From: Symbiodinium natans
Taxonomy: Eukaryota > Sar > Dinophyceae > Suessiales > Symbiodiniaceae
NCBI GenBank assembly: GCA_905221605.1
Contig: CAJNDS010000269.1
Span: 560,767 to 624,766 of the forward strand
Direction of reading: 5' to 3'
DNA: 64,000 bases
Part shown: piece by piece, positions 43,323-54,372 of the stretch
How the letters are laid out: each line of letters begins with the position of its first letter
Position numbering within the stretch: position 1 is the first letter of the stretch
Notes under the pieces: generated by a model
Seen by the model: only the letters and a program-made list of their open reading frames with translations
What the model was told of the DNA's origin: nothing
The model's database searches: none
Position numbers and translations under genes: made by a program

Positions 43323-43639
43323 CTACCCTAAACCCGAAACCCTAAACCCGAAGCCCTAAACCCTAAACCCTACCAGGGTTAAGGGTTTAGGGTTTCGGGT
43401 TAATATGGGTAGTTGTCTGAATTTGGGTCCCCTTTTGGGTCAAAAAGCGACCTAGTTTTCAGGGTGATGTACTATGTTTAAAAGGACTCAACAAGGACCG
43501 CAATATAGAGAACTACCCACAAGGGGGGCCTAGAATAAGAGCCCCTGAAGGCTCCGTGCCTCTTCTTGAGACCACGTCTCAGCCTCCCACAAGGGAGAAT
43601 CTCAAAGCCTAGTCAGCAAGCAGGCCTCTCGCCAATCCT

Positions 43640-43760
43640 AAACCCTAAACCCTAAAACCCTAAACCCTAAACCCTAAACCCTGAACCCTGAACCCTGAAC
43701 CCTAAACCCTAAACCCTAAACCCTAAACCCTAAACCCTAAACCCTAACCCTAAACCCTGA
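43640..43760. repeat. Telomere-type tract (CCCTAAA)n with CCCTGAA block
   Basis: About 16 units including three CCCTGAA. The flanks are not coding. Confidence 0.95.
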
Positions 43761-43981
43761 ACCTTACACCCCAAGTCTTTAGGTACGCTGGGCCAGGAGT
43801 GTGCTTTAGGCACCCTGGGTTCCCCCATGCCCGGGTTTAGGGTTTAGGGGTTAGGGGTAGAAGGGGAGGCTTTAGGGTTTAGGGTTTAGGGGCTACTGCA
43901 TGGGCAAAGGGGGGAGGAGCATTCAGAGGGTAACGGAGACGAGACAGCCCCACCCTCCAAACCCTAAACCGTGCGCAAAGG

Positions 43982-44297
43982 CTGTTTGCCTTGGCGCTGG
44001 AAGGCATTGACGAGAACCTCGACCAGGACCGACGGCAGAATGAATCTGGCAAGTGTAGTTCAAGTTGCGCGGGTTTAGGGTTTAGGGTTTAGGGTTTAGG
44101 GTATCCCAAAAAAACACGAGCCAGCAAAAACAGAGCCAGGAGCAGGAGAGGATGTGTGCTGGAACATGAGCAGAGCCAGTAGAATCACCCTCTCAGAACC
44201 GCCTCGGAGAACTCAAATCCGAAGCCCTTTGTTCTATTTGGGGGTTTCCCAACATGGGGGGCTCCTTTTGGGAGGCTCCTATGAGAAGAGCGTGAAG

Positions 44298-44329
<32 letters not shown>

Positions 44330-44690
44330 TTCTTCGGGGTCCGCTTTTTCGGTTAAATTCCTGCTGGAGGACGTGGTGGACTACTTGGACAGGCCGCCGC
44401 CGCACCGCGAATGCATGAGTCGGGAAGCTTCTGGGTGGCTAATTTTGCTAATTTCAAGCGGCTTGCATGCGTGGCTTGGCTTGTGGCTGGCCTGAGCCCC
44501 TAAGACCCTAAACTCTCGACCCCCTTAACCCCTAAACCCATAAAACCCTAAACCCCAAACACCCCTAAACCCCTCTAACCCCTAAACCCCCGAACTTGTC
44601 GCAGGCTGCTTGCGCACGAGCCGGGTCACATGATCTTGGGCGTGAGCTCCTTGCAAGACCCCCGGCATCACATCACCAGCTTTAGGGTTT
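43982..44690 (+). CDS. Three coding exons of an unknown gene
   Basis: Exon a, about 43982-44050: Leu-Phe-Ala-Leu-Ala-Leu-Glu-Gly-Ile-Asp-Glu-Asn-Leu-Asp-Gln-Asp, ending near the consensus-like GC donor GGCAAGTGT. Exon b, about 44354-44420: Lys-Phe-Leu-Leu-Glu-Asp-Val-Val-Asp-Tyr-Leu-Asp-Arg-Pro-Pro-Pro. Exon c, about 44606-44680: Leu-Ala-His-Glu-Pro-Gly-His-Met-Ile-Leu-Gly-Val-Ser-Ser-Leu-Gln. All are + strand and protein-like, but joins were not proven; a poly-G run (44304-44329) precedes exon b. A segment at 45690-45810 (Leu-Gln-Ala-Val-Arg-Leu-Ser-Ser-Ala-Ser-Ala) may be a later exon. The product is unknown. Confidence 0.5.
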
Positions 44691-44882
44691 AGGGTTTAGG
44701 GTTTAGGGTTTAGGGTTAGGGTCATTTAGACAGGTCAATGCCATCATCATGATGAGGACGTTTCATTGTGAGTGTTATCATCGTTCTGATCGCTATGATG
44801 ATTATTCTCACAATCTTTATGGTTAGAATGTTCATCATGAGCTTCATGATTATGCTGACAAGTAGCTGTCTTGTCATGAATA

Positions 44883-44930
44883 CCACCACCACCACCACCG
44901 CCACCACCACCACCACCACTACTACTGCTA

Positions 44931-44990
<60 letters not shown>

Positions 44991-45610
44991 CTACTCCTGC
45001 TCCTGCTCCTGCTCCCGCTCCTGCTCCTACTCCTCTACTCCTACTCCTACTCCTCCTACTCCTACTCCTACTCCTACTCCTACTGCTACTCCTACTCCTG
45101 CTCCTGCTCCTGCTCCTACTCCTACTCCTACTCCTACTCCTACTCCTTCCTACTCCTCCTACTCCTGCTACTGCTACTTCTACTGTATTGCTACTGCTCT
45201 GCTACTGCTACTGCTACTCCTGCTACTGCTACTTCTACTGTATTGCTACTGCTACTGCTGCGGCTGCTGCTACTGCTACTGCTACTGCTACTGCTGCTGC
45301 TGCTGCTGCTACTGCTACTGCTACTGCTACTGCTACTGCTACTGCTACTGCTACTGCTACTGCTACTTGCTGCGACGACGACGACTACTACTACCACCAC
45401 CACCACTACGTATACTACCACTACCACCATTACCACCACGACCACCACGACCACCACGACCACCACGACCACCACGACCACCACGAGCAAGACGACGACC
45501 ACCACCACCACCACGACCACCACCCCCACCACCACCACCACCACCACCACCGCCACTACCACTGCCACTGCCACTGCCACTCCCACTGCCACTGCCACTG
45601 CCACGGCCAC
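44883..45610. repeat. Very large compound trinucleotide microsatellite
   Basis: Successive CAC, TAC, TCC/TGC, CTG-TAC, GAC and CCACGA blocks over about 730 bases. Long frames through it on both strands are Thr/Leu/Val/Ser runs and are not called. Confidence 0.95.
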
Positions 45611-45919
45611 TACCACTACCACCACCATGGTTTTTGTTGCCATGTTGTGATTGCCATTGTCTATGTAACTGGCATTCCTTATTCAGCTTGGCAGCGCCGC
45701 TCAGTTGTCCTGCAAGCCGTACGCCTGTCGAGTGCCAGTGCTGACTTCCACCTTTCAAGGCTGGAGTTGGGTGACGCAGATGTCAGCGCAGGCGCTGTCC
45801 GACTAATAGATGTTGTAATGGTAGTAATCATAGTCATAGTGGCAGTAGCAGTAATCGTAAGAATAGTAATAATGATAGTAGCACACAAATTCGATTAATA
45901 ATTAGAAGACTCGTCATAA

Positions 45920-45997
<78 letters not shown>

Positions 45998-46031
45998 CAG
46001 TAGCAGTAGCAGTAGCAGTAGCAGTAGCAGT
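45920..46031. repeat. AGT/AGC trinucleotide microsatellite
   Basis: About 26 AGT units, then alternating AGTAGC. Confidence 0.95.
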
Positions 46032-46209
46032 GGCATTTTTATGTTTCAGTTAGCCTTGCGCGGTGAGAGTTGGCGTACTGCACGCCGACCTCTGAAACAA
46101 ACCCTGGCCGTCTCGTGCCGCTTGCCATTCGCAGGGCTTATGGTGGGCTTTACAGTACATTGTATTTAGGCTGTATAGGGTTTAGGGTTTAGACAACTTA
46201 GAGTTTGTG

Positions 46210-49200
46210 ATGTTCCCCACCAGCCATGTGCCCGCGGAGAGCTTGGAGGCGGATGCGGTAACCCTGGACAGGCTGCAGCCTGTGAGGCAGCTCAGTGTAA
46301 ACAGCGCCCGGATCTTGTACAAGGAGGCGGTGTAACTTGTCAGCCGCCCTCATGCTTCGTGAAAGTTTCTCACAGCTGGGGTGTCAGAGCTTAGAGTACT
46401 TGCAGCGTTCGCCGCGTCCTCTCCCCTTGAGGTGGGCTTCTTGATCGACACTTTCCCGAAGCCGGTGGTTCTGGCAGACGCCCTTGTTCCGGACTGCCCC
46501 ATCGTCGGCGCGTCAGACTCCTTCGCAAGGTTGTGTGGCTACTCCCGCGATGAGATTTTGGGGAAGAACTGTCGCTTGGTAGCACAGTGGTACCCTTTTT
46601 CTCCTTTTGTTGGTTCAAGGTTCCCTTACAAAGCAATTCCAACCCCAAAAAAGGGTGCTGCCTTAACTAGAACCTGGCTACTGGGCTGCCAAGGTCGGTT
46701 CCTGTTGAAGGACGTGCCGGGCTGCTGCATCTCCAGGTCGGGGCGCAAGAACCTACGATCCATGATCCGGATGTGCCGGCTCATCGGTCTGTCAGCCATG
46801 GGAAGCACCAGCTGTACGCAGGCTGGGAGTGCACACAGCGCCTTGTTTTTCTGACTCCCCTCCTCTGGGCGTGGAACAGAACACTTAAAGCGAAAGGGGA
46901 AGTTGCAAAAAGGGATCGGAAAGATCTTCGACACCTAACGGTGAGGCCCAACGACGCACCCCTTTGTGGGTTGACACCCTGCACACAGGAAAAAAGAAAC
47001 GGGTGGAGGGGAGCAGGGGGACCGAAGTTTCGGTGGGCGCCCTCCCAGAAAAGTAGGGAGGAAGAGCGTGTGTGCACGCACCACACATGCACACACTTTC
47101 GATTCCAGATTTTCCACTTCCAAGCCAAGGTACCGAGTGTCTGACATATGGACTGCAGGTTGGAATTGTTGATGTATATTCAGGGTGTGATTTGGGTTGG
47201 ACAACAGCGGTGATGAAACATTGTACAGCAATGACGACGATTCATGATTCACATATCACTTTGTAGCACGTACAGGAAGGTGATCAGCCTTCCATTCCCA
47301 TGTCACTGGTAGCTTGGCAGAACATGGACCGCAGTCACTAGTAGTAAATTTCTAGTTGCACACACGGAGATAAGAGAGTAAACTCTCACTGGCTTCCCTG
47401 TCCGAAGATCTTATGCATGGTGACGAAATTGTGGCCGATGTCCCAAGGTGCAAGCCATCTGGAGCGTTCGGACTTGAAATTATTTGAGGACCGAGGATTC
47501 CGGGTTTTGAGGGTACATGATGTCACAAGCAGTATAGTGGATACCAGCTGCAACAACTTGCCCAGGTACTCCACGCGCAGGTACGTTTTCCTGCCCGATG
47601 ACATAGAGCTTCGTTGGCGCGAGCTATGTCAAAGGACCTCGCGCCCCCTGCATAAAACACATTCACCGTCAGTCTTCTATACGAAATGTCCGGCCAAGCC
47701 TTAGAGACTTTCCAAAACCCTTAGCTTAGAATCAGGGTGCACACACACACGCCCCTCGGTCAGAGGGGACGGCCCAAAACATGCGGTACTTCCGACAACG
47801 GGAAAGTGAAAGAAGACATGGCGTCACACAGATCCTAGCAACTAAAAAAAAAAAAGAAAAGGTTAAGGCTGAATAAGGAGCCGAGCATCGCCAATCCATC
47901 CATAAAATTCCATTGGCGCTAAGGCCTCTATTGCGGTCCGGAGGACCTCCATTAGGCCCCACCTCGGGCCACACGGGTGCTAAGACCCACCATTCTTGCT
48001 CTTGGGACTAGCCCTCTGTTGCCCATCCACCTGAAAGTTACTCATCGCTCGAGAGCGGTCTAGTGGGCTCCATGCGTGGCACTAGGCCTCTCGACCCAAC
48101 CTGCCAGGTTATTGGGCCTCCATGGTACCATGATGAGTCGCACAACGACCCGTACAGCTCCCTCGCGGGATAACTGCGATTGGCAACAAGGCCACACACG
48201 GAGATAAGAGAGTAAACTCTCACTGGCTTCCCTGTCCGAAGATCTTATGCATGGTGACGAAATTGTGGCCGATGTCCCAAGGTGCAAGCCATCTGGAGCG
48301 TTCGGACTTGAAATTATTTGAGGACCGAGGATTCCGGGTTTTGAGGGTACATGATGTCACAAGCAGTATAGTGGATACCAGCTGCAACAACTTGCCCAGG
48401 TACTCCACGCGCAGGTACGTTTTCCTGCCCGATGACATAGAGCTTCGTTGGCGCGAGCTATGTCAAAGGACCTCGCGCCCCCTGCATAAAACACATTCAC
48501 CGTCAGTCTTCTATACGAAATGTCCGGCCAAGCCTTAGAGACTTTCCAAAACCCTTAGCTTAGAATCAGGGTGCACACACACACACACGTACCAAGCAAT
48601 GCCACAGCGTATGGGGGGGCCAGGGGGGGGGGGTGCTGTTTCTACAGGAGGCGAGCGGTGAGAAGCCAGACGGTCCGCTCCACAAGCCCCTAAACCCGAT
48701 GAACCCCACGTTCTCAAAATTAGGGTCCAGTTTACCCAAAACCCTAAACCCTAAACCCTAAACCCCAGACCCTAGACCCTAAATCCAAACTTGGCTCTCA
48801 ACCCTAAACCTTAAACCCTAAACCCTAAAACCTCTTATAAGCGTACACCCTAAAGCGTTGCACCATGTTGCACCAGACCAACCGCAAGCGCGATGGCGAG
48901 ACCTTTCTCAACATGTTCGCGGTGGGCCTGGTCCTACTTGATGTGTCTTGGTGGTAAGGTTTAGGGTTTAGGCTTTAGGCTTTAGGGTTTAGGGTCTAGG
49001 GTTTAGAGTTGAGGGTCTAGGGTTTTGGGTTTAGGGTTCAGGTTTGCCCATTTCGGCCTTGTTGGAAGTAAAACAACCCCCCAGAAAGGGTTAGATCATA
49101 TGGTGCCTGGGCTAGCAAGGAATATCCGTTTCTGGTCGGGGTGCAGTCTGAGATGGGCACTGGAGACTCTGCAGCTCATGTGAAGCAAGATCAGCATGCT

Positions 49201-51377
49201 CTCATTGAGCAGATTCGTGTGATCTTGCAGCAGGGATTGTCAGAGAATGCAACCGCTGTCCTGGCAAAGGAGCATTTTTTGCCTCCACGACCACGGAATC
49301 TGGCCGGCTCACCTGCCTTCTCACCAACAGCCCTCACTGAAAGGGTGATCTTGCTGAATGACAGGCGGACCGTCATGAGGCGAGAGCCTTGCGAGATCCC
49401 CAATGGCTGTGTGGTGATCAGTGAGCAGCCCCTCCGACGCACTCGCCTTGGAATTTTCTTCGCAGTTCGGATGGAGGGGGTGCTGCGGGAAGGCTGGCAC
49501 ACCAGCTGGCCAATGCTTGGCCTGACGCAGATGCCACCTACCGATATGGTCAGGGACGGATACCCCCTGCGCGCAGAGTGGTGCGCCAAAAGTATCTGCA
49601 TTGGTGGCGAATTCCAGGCCTTTGTGCGAGAGAAGGCTCATCACTTCGATGCACGTGGCGCCCCAAGCCCTGACGAGCTCCGGGTCTTCGAGGGGCCCAG
49701 GCCACGTTGGCAAAACCGGCCCACGACGCCGTGGGACCTCAGTGAAGGAGACGTGATGGGCATGCTCTACACGCCGAATCTGAATCACAGTGGGGTAACA
49801 TGTTACATGTTTAAGGGTAATTGCAGTACTTAAACTCAATAAGGAATATAAGTTTGGATTTTTAATATTCTCCCAACCATGAACTAGGAATGGGGACATC
49901 CACCTCATGATCAACTACCAGTCCGTCCTCAGCCTCTCCACGGGGAAGCCCCTGGAAGCCCGAGACTACTATGCACTGGTGGATTGCCGGGGACAGGCAT
50001 ATGAACTCATGCTGCTGCCCTACGAAATGCCGGTGGTGGGCTACATGCAAGAGCTGGCGCTGCAGCCGCTGATTAGCCACAAGGTCGTCGACCACGTGGC
50101 GCGCACGGCTGCCAGCCGCGCGGTGTCCTCCTGCACCTTTTCCGTCTCCATTGCGGATCCCTCCTTGCCGGATATGCCCCTCGTGGCAGTATCTCGGGCG
50201 TTCGAGGTCATGACCGGCTACACCTGCGAAGAGATCGTCGGGCTGAACTGTCGCTTCCTGAACCACGACTGCGAGATGGAAACCCGACAGCGCTACCAGC
50301 TGAGGAAGTCTTGTCAGACGGGAAAGCCCTTTACGGGCCTCCTGCAGAACCGGCGCAAGTCCGGCGATCTCTTCGTGAACCTCCTGGACCTGCGAGGCAT
50401 GAAGGTTGCCAAGGATGCTGAGACTGGAGAGGACGGCGCCTCCATTTTTCGATTTGGGGGCTTACGACAGAAAGCACACATACTTCTGGTACTTCAAGCA
50501 CTGAGCACTGCACGTACTACAAGTACTCCCCTTCCGCCCCCTCAGTTCCCGAAACCTTTCAAACCCTAAGCTATCCCTATTCCCTAGTTACTCATCCTTT
50601 CTCACCAATCCTCCAAGACCCAGGTGCCGACCCACATCGCCGATAGGGCTTATTTTGGGTCGCACCCTGCTTCCCTTCCTACCTCCCTCCCCCCCCTCCC
50701 TATATGGAGGACATCTGGTATCTGGTTGGTATCCAGTCCGATGTGACAGACCTTGTGGATTCCGACGGCCAAGCTGCCGTCCGAGAACGGCATGCCTGCG
50801 AGCTTCAGAGCGTTGCGAACAACTTGCGGCAGGAGCTTCATAGGGAGTTTGCTGCTAGGCCCTTGGGATATGGTACATTTTCCCCCATTTTTCCCCTTTT
50901 TGGGTTTAAGAGGGTCCTATTTAGGAACCTTCTTCGAAAGAGCCTCAAAAAGCGCCATCCCAGGCTGAGCTTGCCTTGACCTCAAGGAACGCAGTCATCC
51001 AAGAGGGCGAGGGTGAGACGCCGGAGTTTGGAAAGACTTGCGCAGGTGAGAATACTGTGAACGTTCCTGCTGCTCCAGGCATTGAGCGTGGTCCGAAGCC
51101 GAGCTTGGTTCCAATGATCGCCCTTCTCTCTGAGCCTGGTTGGGTGAAGCACGATGCGGAGGATGATGACAGCGAGCCAGAGCAGGTAGACCGCCACGCA
51201 AAGAAGACCACGCAGCGTTTGAAGACTGCCTCCAGTCTCACCAGCTTTCAGGATAGAGTGATGTCTGTACCCGTCGTTTTCCGCCGGCAGTGGTCACTTG
51301 CGCCCATTGCTGGTGCCTTTCTTCTGGGCATAGGTAGCGCCTTCATCTGTCAGCTACTCTTTCGTCAGCGCAAGTAG
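46210..51377 (+). CDS. LOV-NHR-LOV photoreceptor-like protein with C-terminal membrane segment, 737 aa
   Basis: Eight exons (46210-46329, 46432-46570, 46694-46821, 48877-48942, 49120-49781, 49888-50431, 50710-50850, 50964-51377) splice to an unbroken 2214-nt frame ending TAG. Domains: LOV1, about residues 50-160, with Gly-Lys-Asn-Cys-Arg-Phe-Leu, where Cys87 is the position that bonds flavin in light; Neuralized-homology (NHR)-like domain, about 226-415 (Asn-Gly-Asp-Ile-His-Leu-Met-Ile-Asn near 373-381); LOV2, about 455-580, with Gly-Leu-Asn-Cys-Arg-Phe-Leu (Cys493). A polar linker follows, then one hydrophobic helix about 712-733 with a basic Arg-Gln-Arg-Lys tail, suggesting tail anchoring. 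No kinase or DNA-binding domain is seen. Known LOV domains are blue-light sensors; NHR domains bind proteins or lipids. The fused role is inferred. The start ATG is plausible, but the frame is open upstream. Confidence 0.8.
46571..46693 (+). mobile_element. Family A introner forming an intron inside the LOV1 active-site codon
   Basis: GTCG is duplicated at 46571-46574 and 46694-46697. The element runs CTTGGTAGCACAGTGGTACC ... GGCTACTGGGCTGCCAAG. GT-AG removal restores Asn-Cys-Arg-Phe-Leu-Leu-Lys-Asp-Val-Pro; the intron splits the Cys87 codon after its first base. Confidence 0.9.
47361..48588. repeat. Near-perfect 391-bp direct repeats 834 bp apart, within a 2-kb GC-AG intron
   Basis: 47361-47751 and 48195-48588 are essentially identical except for the length of a terminal AC microsatellite. 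Both begin CACACGGAGATAAGAGAG, and CACAC at the junctions suggests tandem duplication by microhomology. A 95-codon frame inside each copy (47417-47704, 48251-48538) has no recognisable family. All of it lies in intron 46822-48876 of the LOV-NHR gene. Confidence 0.9.
48730..49045. repeat. Telomere-type tracts in LOV-NHR introns 3 and 4
   Basis: CCCTAAA at 48735-48830 (intron 46822-48876) and TTTAGGG at 48958-49045 (intron 48943-49119, which ends with the family A-like terminus GCCTGGGCTAGCAAG). Confidence 0.9.
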
Positions 51378-51840
51378 TTAAGCTCCTGCGGCCTGTAGTC
51401 GTGGATGTATAGAGAGCGCTGCTGTAAGATATCACCAGTACAGCACTATTCAGCTGAAGTGGCTAAGAGCCGTTTTTCAAGCTCCTTCGAGCGACTGTTG
51501 CTTTACGTGCAGCATGCTCCTCAGAACACCGAAGCACTGCGGTTTAGGGTTTGGGACGCAGAGGTTTAGCGCATCCTCACCAGGAGTCTTCCACCATGCT
51601 TGAAGCTTGGACTTCTGCACATGTAGACTCTGTAGACACCCCGAAGATCCTGTAATCCTTCTCCTGGGCAAGGAACAGGGTGGGACGCCTAAACAGACAA
51701 CCCTAAACCCTAAACCCTAAACCCTAAACCCTAAACCCGAAACCCTAAACCCTAAACCCTGAGTTTTGGGGCTCCGGGCGTCGGGTTGCGACATGCCTTC
51801 CTTACCATGTGCGCTAGCAGCACACCCACCCCGCATCGAC
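51378..51840. other. 3' flank of the LOV-NHR gene, no further gene seen
   Basis: Mixed-composition DNA and one CCCTAAA tract (51700-51760). A short reverse frame lies at 51477-51671 without splice or family support. Confidence 0.5.
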
Positions 51841-51842
51841 AG

Positions 51843-51905
51843 ATGGAGCCGCTGAAGGGGAAGAAGAGCCGCCCAGCGATACCACGGAGTCCTATTTCAG
51901 GAGGC
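51843..51905 (+). CDS. Short coding-like exon
   Basis: Asp-Gly-Ala-Ala-Glu-Gly-Glu-Glu-Glu-Pro-Pro-Ser-Asp-Thr-Thr-Glu-Ser-Tyr-Phe: an acidic linker-type frame ending at telomeric repeat. A family B left end follows at 51965. Confidence 0.35.
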
Positions 51906-52169
51906 GCGTGGGTTTAGGGTTAGCCTGGAGGGAACCCTAAACTTAGGGTTTAGGGCATATAGGTTGGGATGTTCCCCCTTATCCACGAACAAGATCGGTA
52001 TTCAAGCCATCGGGACAGAACCTTTTTATTGCCCCTCAGTATCTTTCTCCGGGCAGGGCCCGTTTATAGAGCTCAGAATGAGATCCAGTCAGACTTTCAG
52101 AAAATATACCCTATAAGCCTACAAGCCCTAAACTAGACAAGAAATACCAGAAAGCCCAATTGAAAGGTT

Positions 52170-52400
52170 TCACATTCCGGTACCGTCCCTGGCTTGCTTT
52201 TTCATGCAACATGTCGGTTCAGTTGCCCGCCTTATTGAGGCAACATTCCGGTACAGTTGCCCGCCTCAGCCCCCTTAGCTTGCTTGCAAAGGCAGCATGC
52301 TGCTACAGCTATATACGGCAACATTCTGGTGCAGTTGCATGCCTGACCCTCCCTGTCCCACAGTTGCCCGCAACATTCCGGTACAGTTCACATCCTGTCG
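52170..52400. repeat. Imperfect repeat of an ACATTCCGGTACAGTTG motif
   Basis: The motif occurs at about 52172, 52246, 52321 (variant) and 52372, spaced roughly 50-75 bases, and again at 59931. The frame through it (52160-52585) has no recognisable domain. Confidence 0.7.
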
Positions 52401-52754
52401 TCATGAATGTTGTACTGCCTGGGGGCTGTACTGCCTGCTGTCCGGAGCACGTAACGTCACATAATGCGTGCCACTTTGTCCTTCAAATCTCACAACCCCA
52501 CTTGTCGGTTGTGGACACGAGTTTAGGGTTTGGGTCGGGTTTAGAGTTTACCCTCAGGCTCCTATGTAGTACTTCTTTGGGGTAGTACACTAGAAGCCCC
52601 TATAACTAACCCAAAAAGGGACTACATTGGAGCCTTTGGGTAGGGTTTAGGGTCTAACTCACCTCAACCATGTTGTCGTTGTATTTCGAGCTGGCCATCG
52701 TTGGAGGTGGCGCTTCGCCGAGCAGCGATCTCAGATTCCTGTAAAGCCAACCCA

Positions 52755-52830
52755 CTTAGGGTTTAGGGTTTAGGGTTTAGGGTGTAGGGTTTAGGGTTTA
52801 GGGTTTAGGGTTTAGGGTTTACGTTTAGGG
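52755..52830. repeat. Telomere-type tract (TTTAGGG)n
   Basis: About ten units, one TGTAGGG variant. Confidence 0.95.
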
Positions 52831-52892
52831 TTCTAACATCCACCGTTTAGGGTTTAGAGGGCGTAAGGGTTTCGGGTTTGCGGTTTCAGGCT

Positions 52893-53012
52893 TGGCGACG
52901 ATGAACCTGATTTCAAAACAGCTTCCTGAACTGTTCAATGCCGCCAACGCCGCCAACTTTGAAAACCCAACCACCTACTTTTGTGGCCACAAGGCCGCTC
53001 GTTGGATTCTTA
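52893..53012 (+). CDS. Coding exon, unknown product
   Basis: After GCGGTTTCAG the frame encodes Leu-Ala-Thr-Met-Asn-Leu-Ile-Ser-Lys-Gln-Leu-Pro-Glu-Leu-Phe-Asn-Ala-Ala and ends Cys-Gly-His-Lys-Ala-Ala-Arg-Trp-Ile-Leu before decayed telomeric sequence. Clear coding character; no family recognised. A smaller open piece lies at 52672-52740. Confidence 0.5.
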
Positions 53013-53019
53013 GCCCTAA

Positions 53020-54275
53020 ACCCTAGACCGTGTAAACCATAAACCGTAACCCACAAAAAAAGGTTCTGGGTTCTAAGACCATAGACGGATCAGTACAAGC
53101 CAAAAGGTTGTTCTTGACAAGGAACTTAAGCTAAGTTACCGTACTAGTACGGCTATGTCGCAACCCTTGATCCTAAACCCTACACCCTCAATGTCCCCAT
53201 GCACGAGGGTTTTGGGTCCCCGTTGACATCATGTTTTATAAGGTCCTAAACCCTAAGTCCTACACCCTCGGCGGTAGACAGGGTTGAGGATTTTTAGGGT
53301 TTGGGTTCTGTAAATCACCCTGAATCACAAGGACCTTAAACCCTGCTTGGTCATGGTCACCCAAAAGGTTGGAACCAGTTATGGCTATAACTACTCCGAC
53401 TTGGAACCTTCTTATCGGTACATGATGATGTGTAGTAGGTTGAGACCTTCATGGTCAGATAAATGAAGTCCTGTAAGTGGGGGCCTTAGGCCTCGCGCGC
53501 ACAGGACCTGCACCTGCAACACCTAGTCCTGCAAATCCTGCCAACAAATACCCTGCCATCCAAACCGCTCTTCTTATCGTTAAGCCAAGGGACGTCTCAA
53601 ATCCCGCGCCCGGCATAATTTTCAACTCCCATGTGTCTAAGGGTAGTTACAGGGACCTAAACCCTAGACCCTGAACCCTAAACCCTGAACCCTAAACCCT
53701 AAACCCTAGCCCTAAACCCCAAACCCTAAACCCTAAACCTTTGTTAACGGCCTCTGAAATCTGCGCCTCTAAGGTTCTGAAGGGTCTGCAAAGCTTCCAA
53801 TAAAAAATCAAGTTCATGCGCCGGGACCCTTTTAGCATCCTAAACCCTGTATATATATAAATAAATATATATATATATATATATAAACCTGTCGGGCCCT
53901 TTTGGCATCCTAAACGCTATATATATATATATATATAGAACCCTATACACCCACCCTCTAAACCGAATAAACACCCACCGTCTAAACCAAAAAAAGGAAA
54001 ACAGAACCCTAGAAAGCCCCGATAAACCCTATATATATATATATATAAACAATATGTACATGTATATGTATATACCCTAAGAACCCTATAGAAAGCCCTA
54101 TGACAAGAACAAGCGCATCCAAGCAAATCTGAACACGGAAAAGCAAGTGCAGCAACCCTAAGAACCGTATTTAAAAACAAAAAAACTACTAACTTTCTGA
54201 AAGAACAAAAACTTAAAAACCCTAAACCCTAGACCCTAGACCCTAAACCCTAAACCCTAAACCCCTTTTCAGACC
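53020..54275. other. Gene-poor stretch with AT microsatellites and telomeric tracts
   Basis: TA-rich microsatellites at 53849-53885, 53919-53937 and 54030-54070. Two copies of CCCTTTT(A/G)GCATCCTAAAC-CT precede the first two. CCCTAAA tracts lie at 53660-53740 and 54220-54265. No convincing exon. Confidence 0.6.
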
Positions 54276-54278
54276 GAG

Positions 54279-54372
54279 GCTGCGGGTGAAGCCGCTTGAG
54301 ATCGGCCACCTCCGTGCGCTCTGCCGGCAGTGGACGCGGAACATGCCCGAACTCTTGGAGCAGGCTTCGAAG
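54279..54372 (+). CDS. Coding exon, unknown product
   Basis: After CCTTTTCAG the frame reads Pro-Arg-Leu-Arg-Val-Lys-Pro-Leu-Glu-Ile-Gly-His-Leu-Arg-Ala-Leu-Cys and a further helix with Trp-Thr-Arg-Asn-Met-Pro-Glu, then meets TTTAGGG (54376-54435). The following 54440-54620 is a decayed GTAGGGTTT block. Confidence 0.5.

Noticed and set aside
44768-45898. 376-codon Thr/Leu/His-rich frame and its minus-strand partner
   Set aside because: Pure microsatellite translation. Only the last 40 codons (45690-45810) look protein-like and are noted as a possible exon.
47361-48588. LTR retrotransposon with 391-bp LTRs
   Set aside because: The interior is only about 440 bp with no gag/pol frame, no TG...CA ends and no recognised primer site; tandem duplication explains it better.
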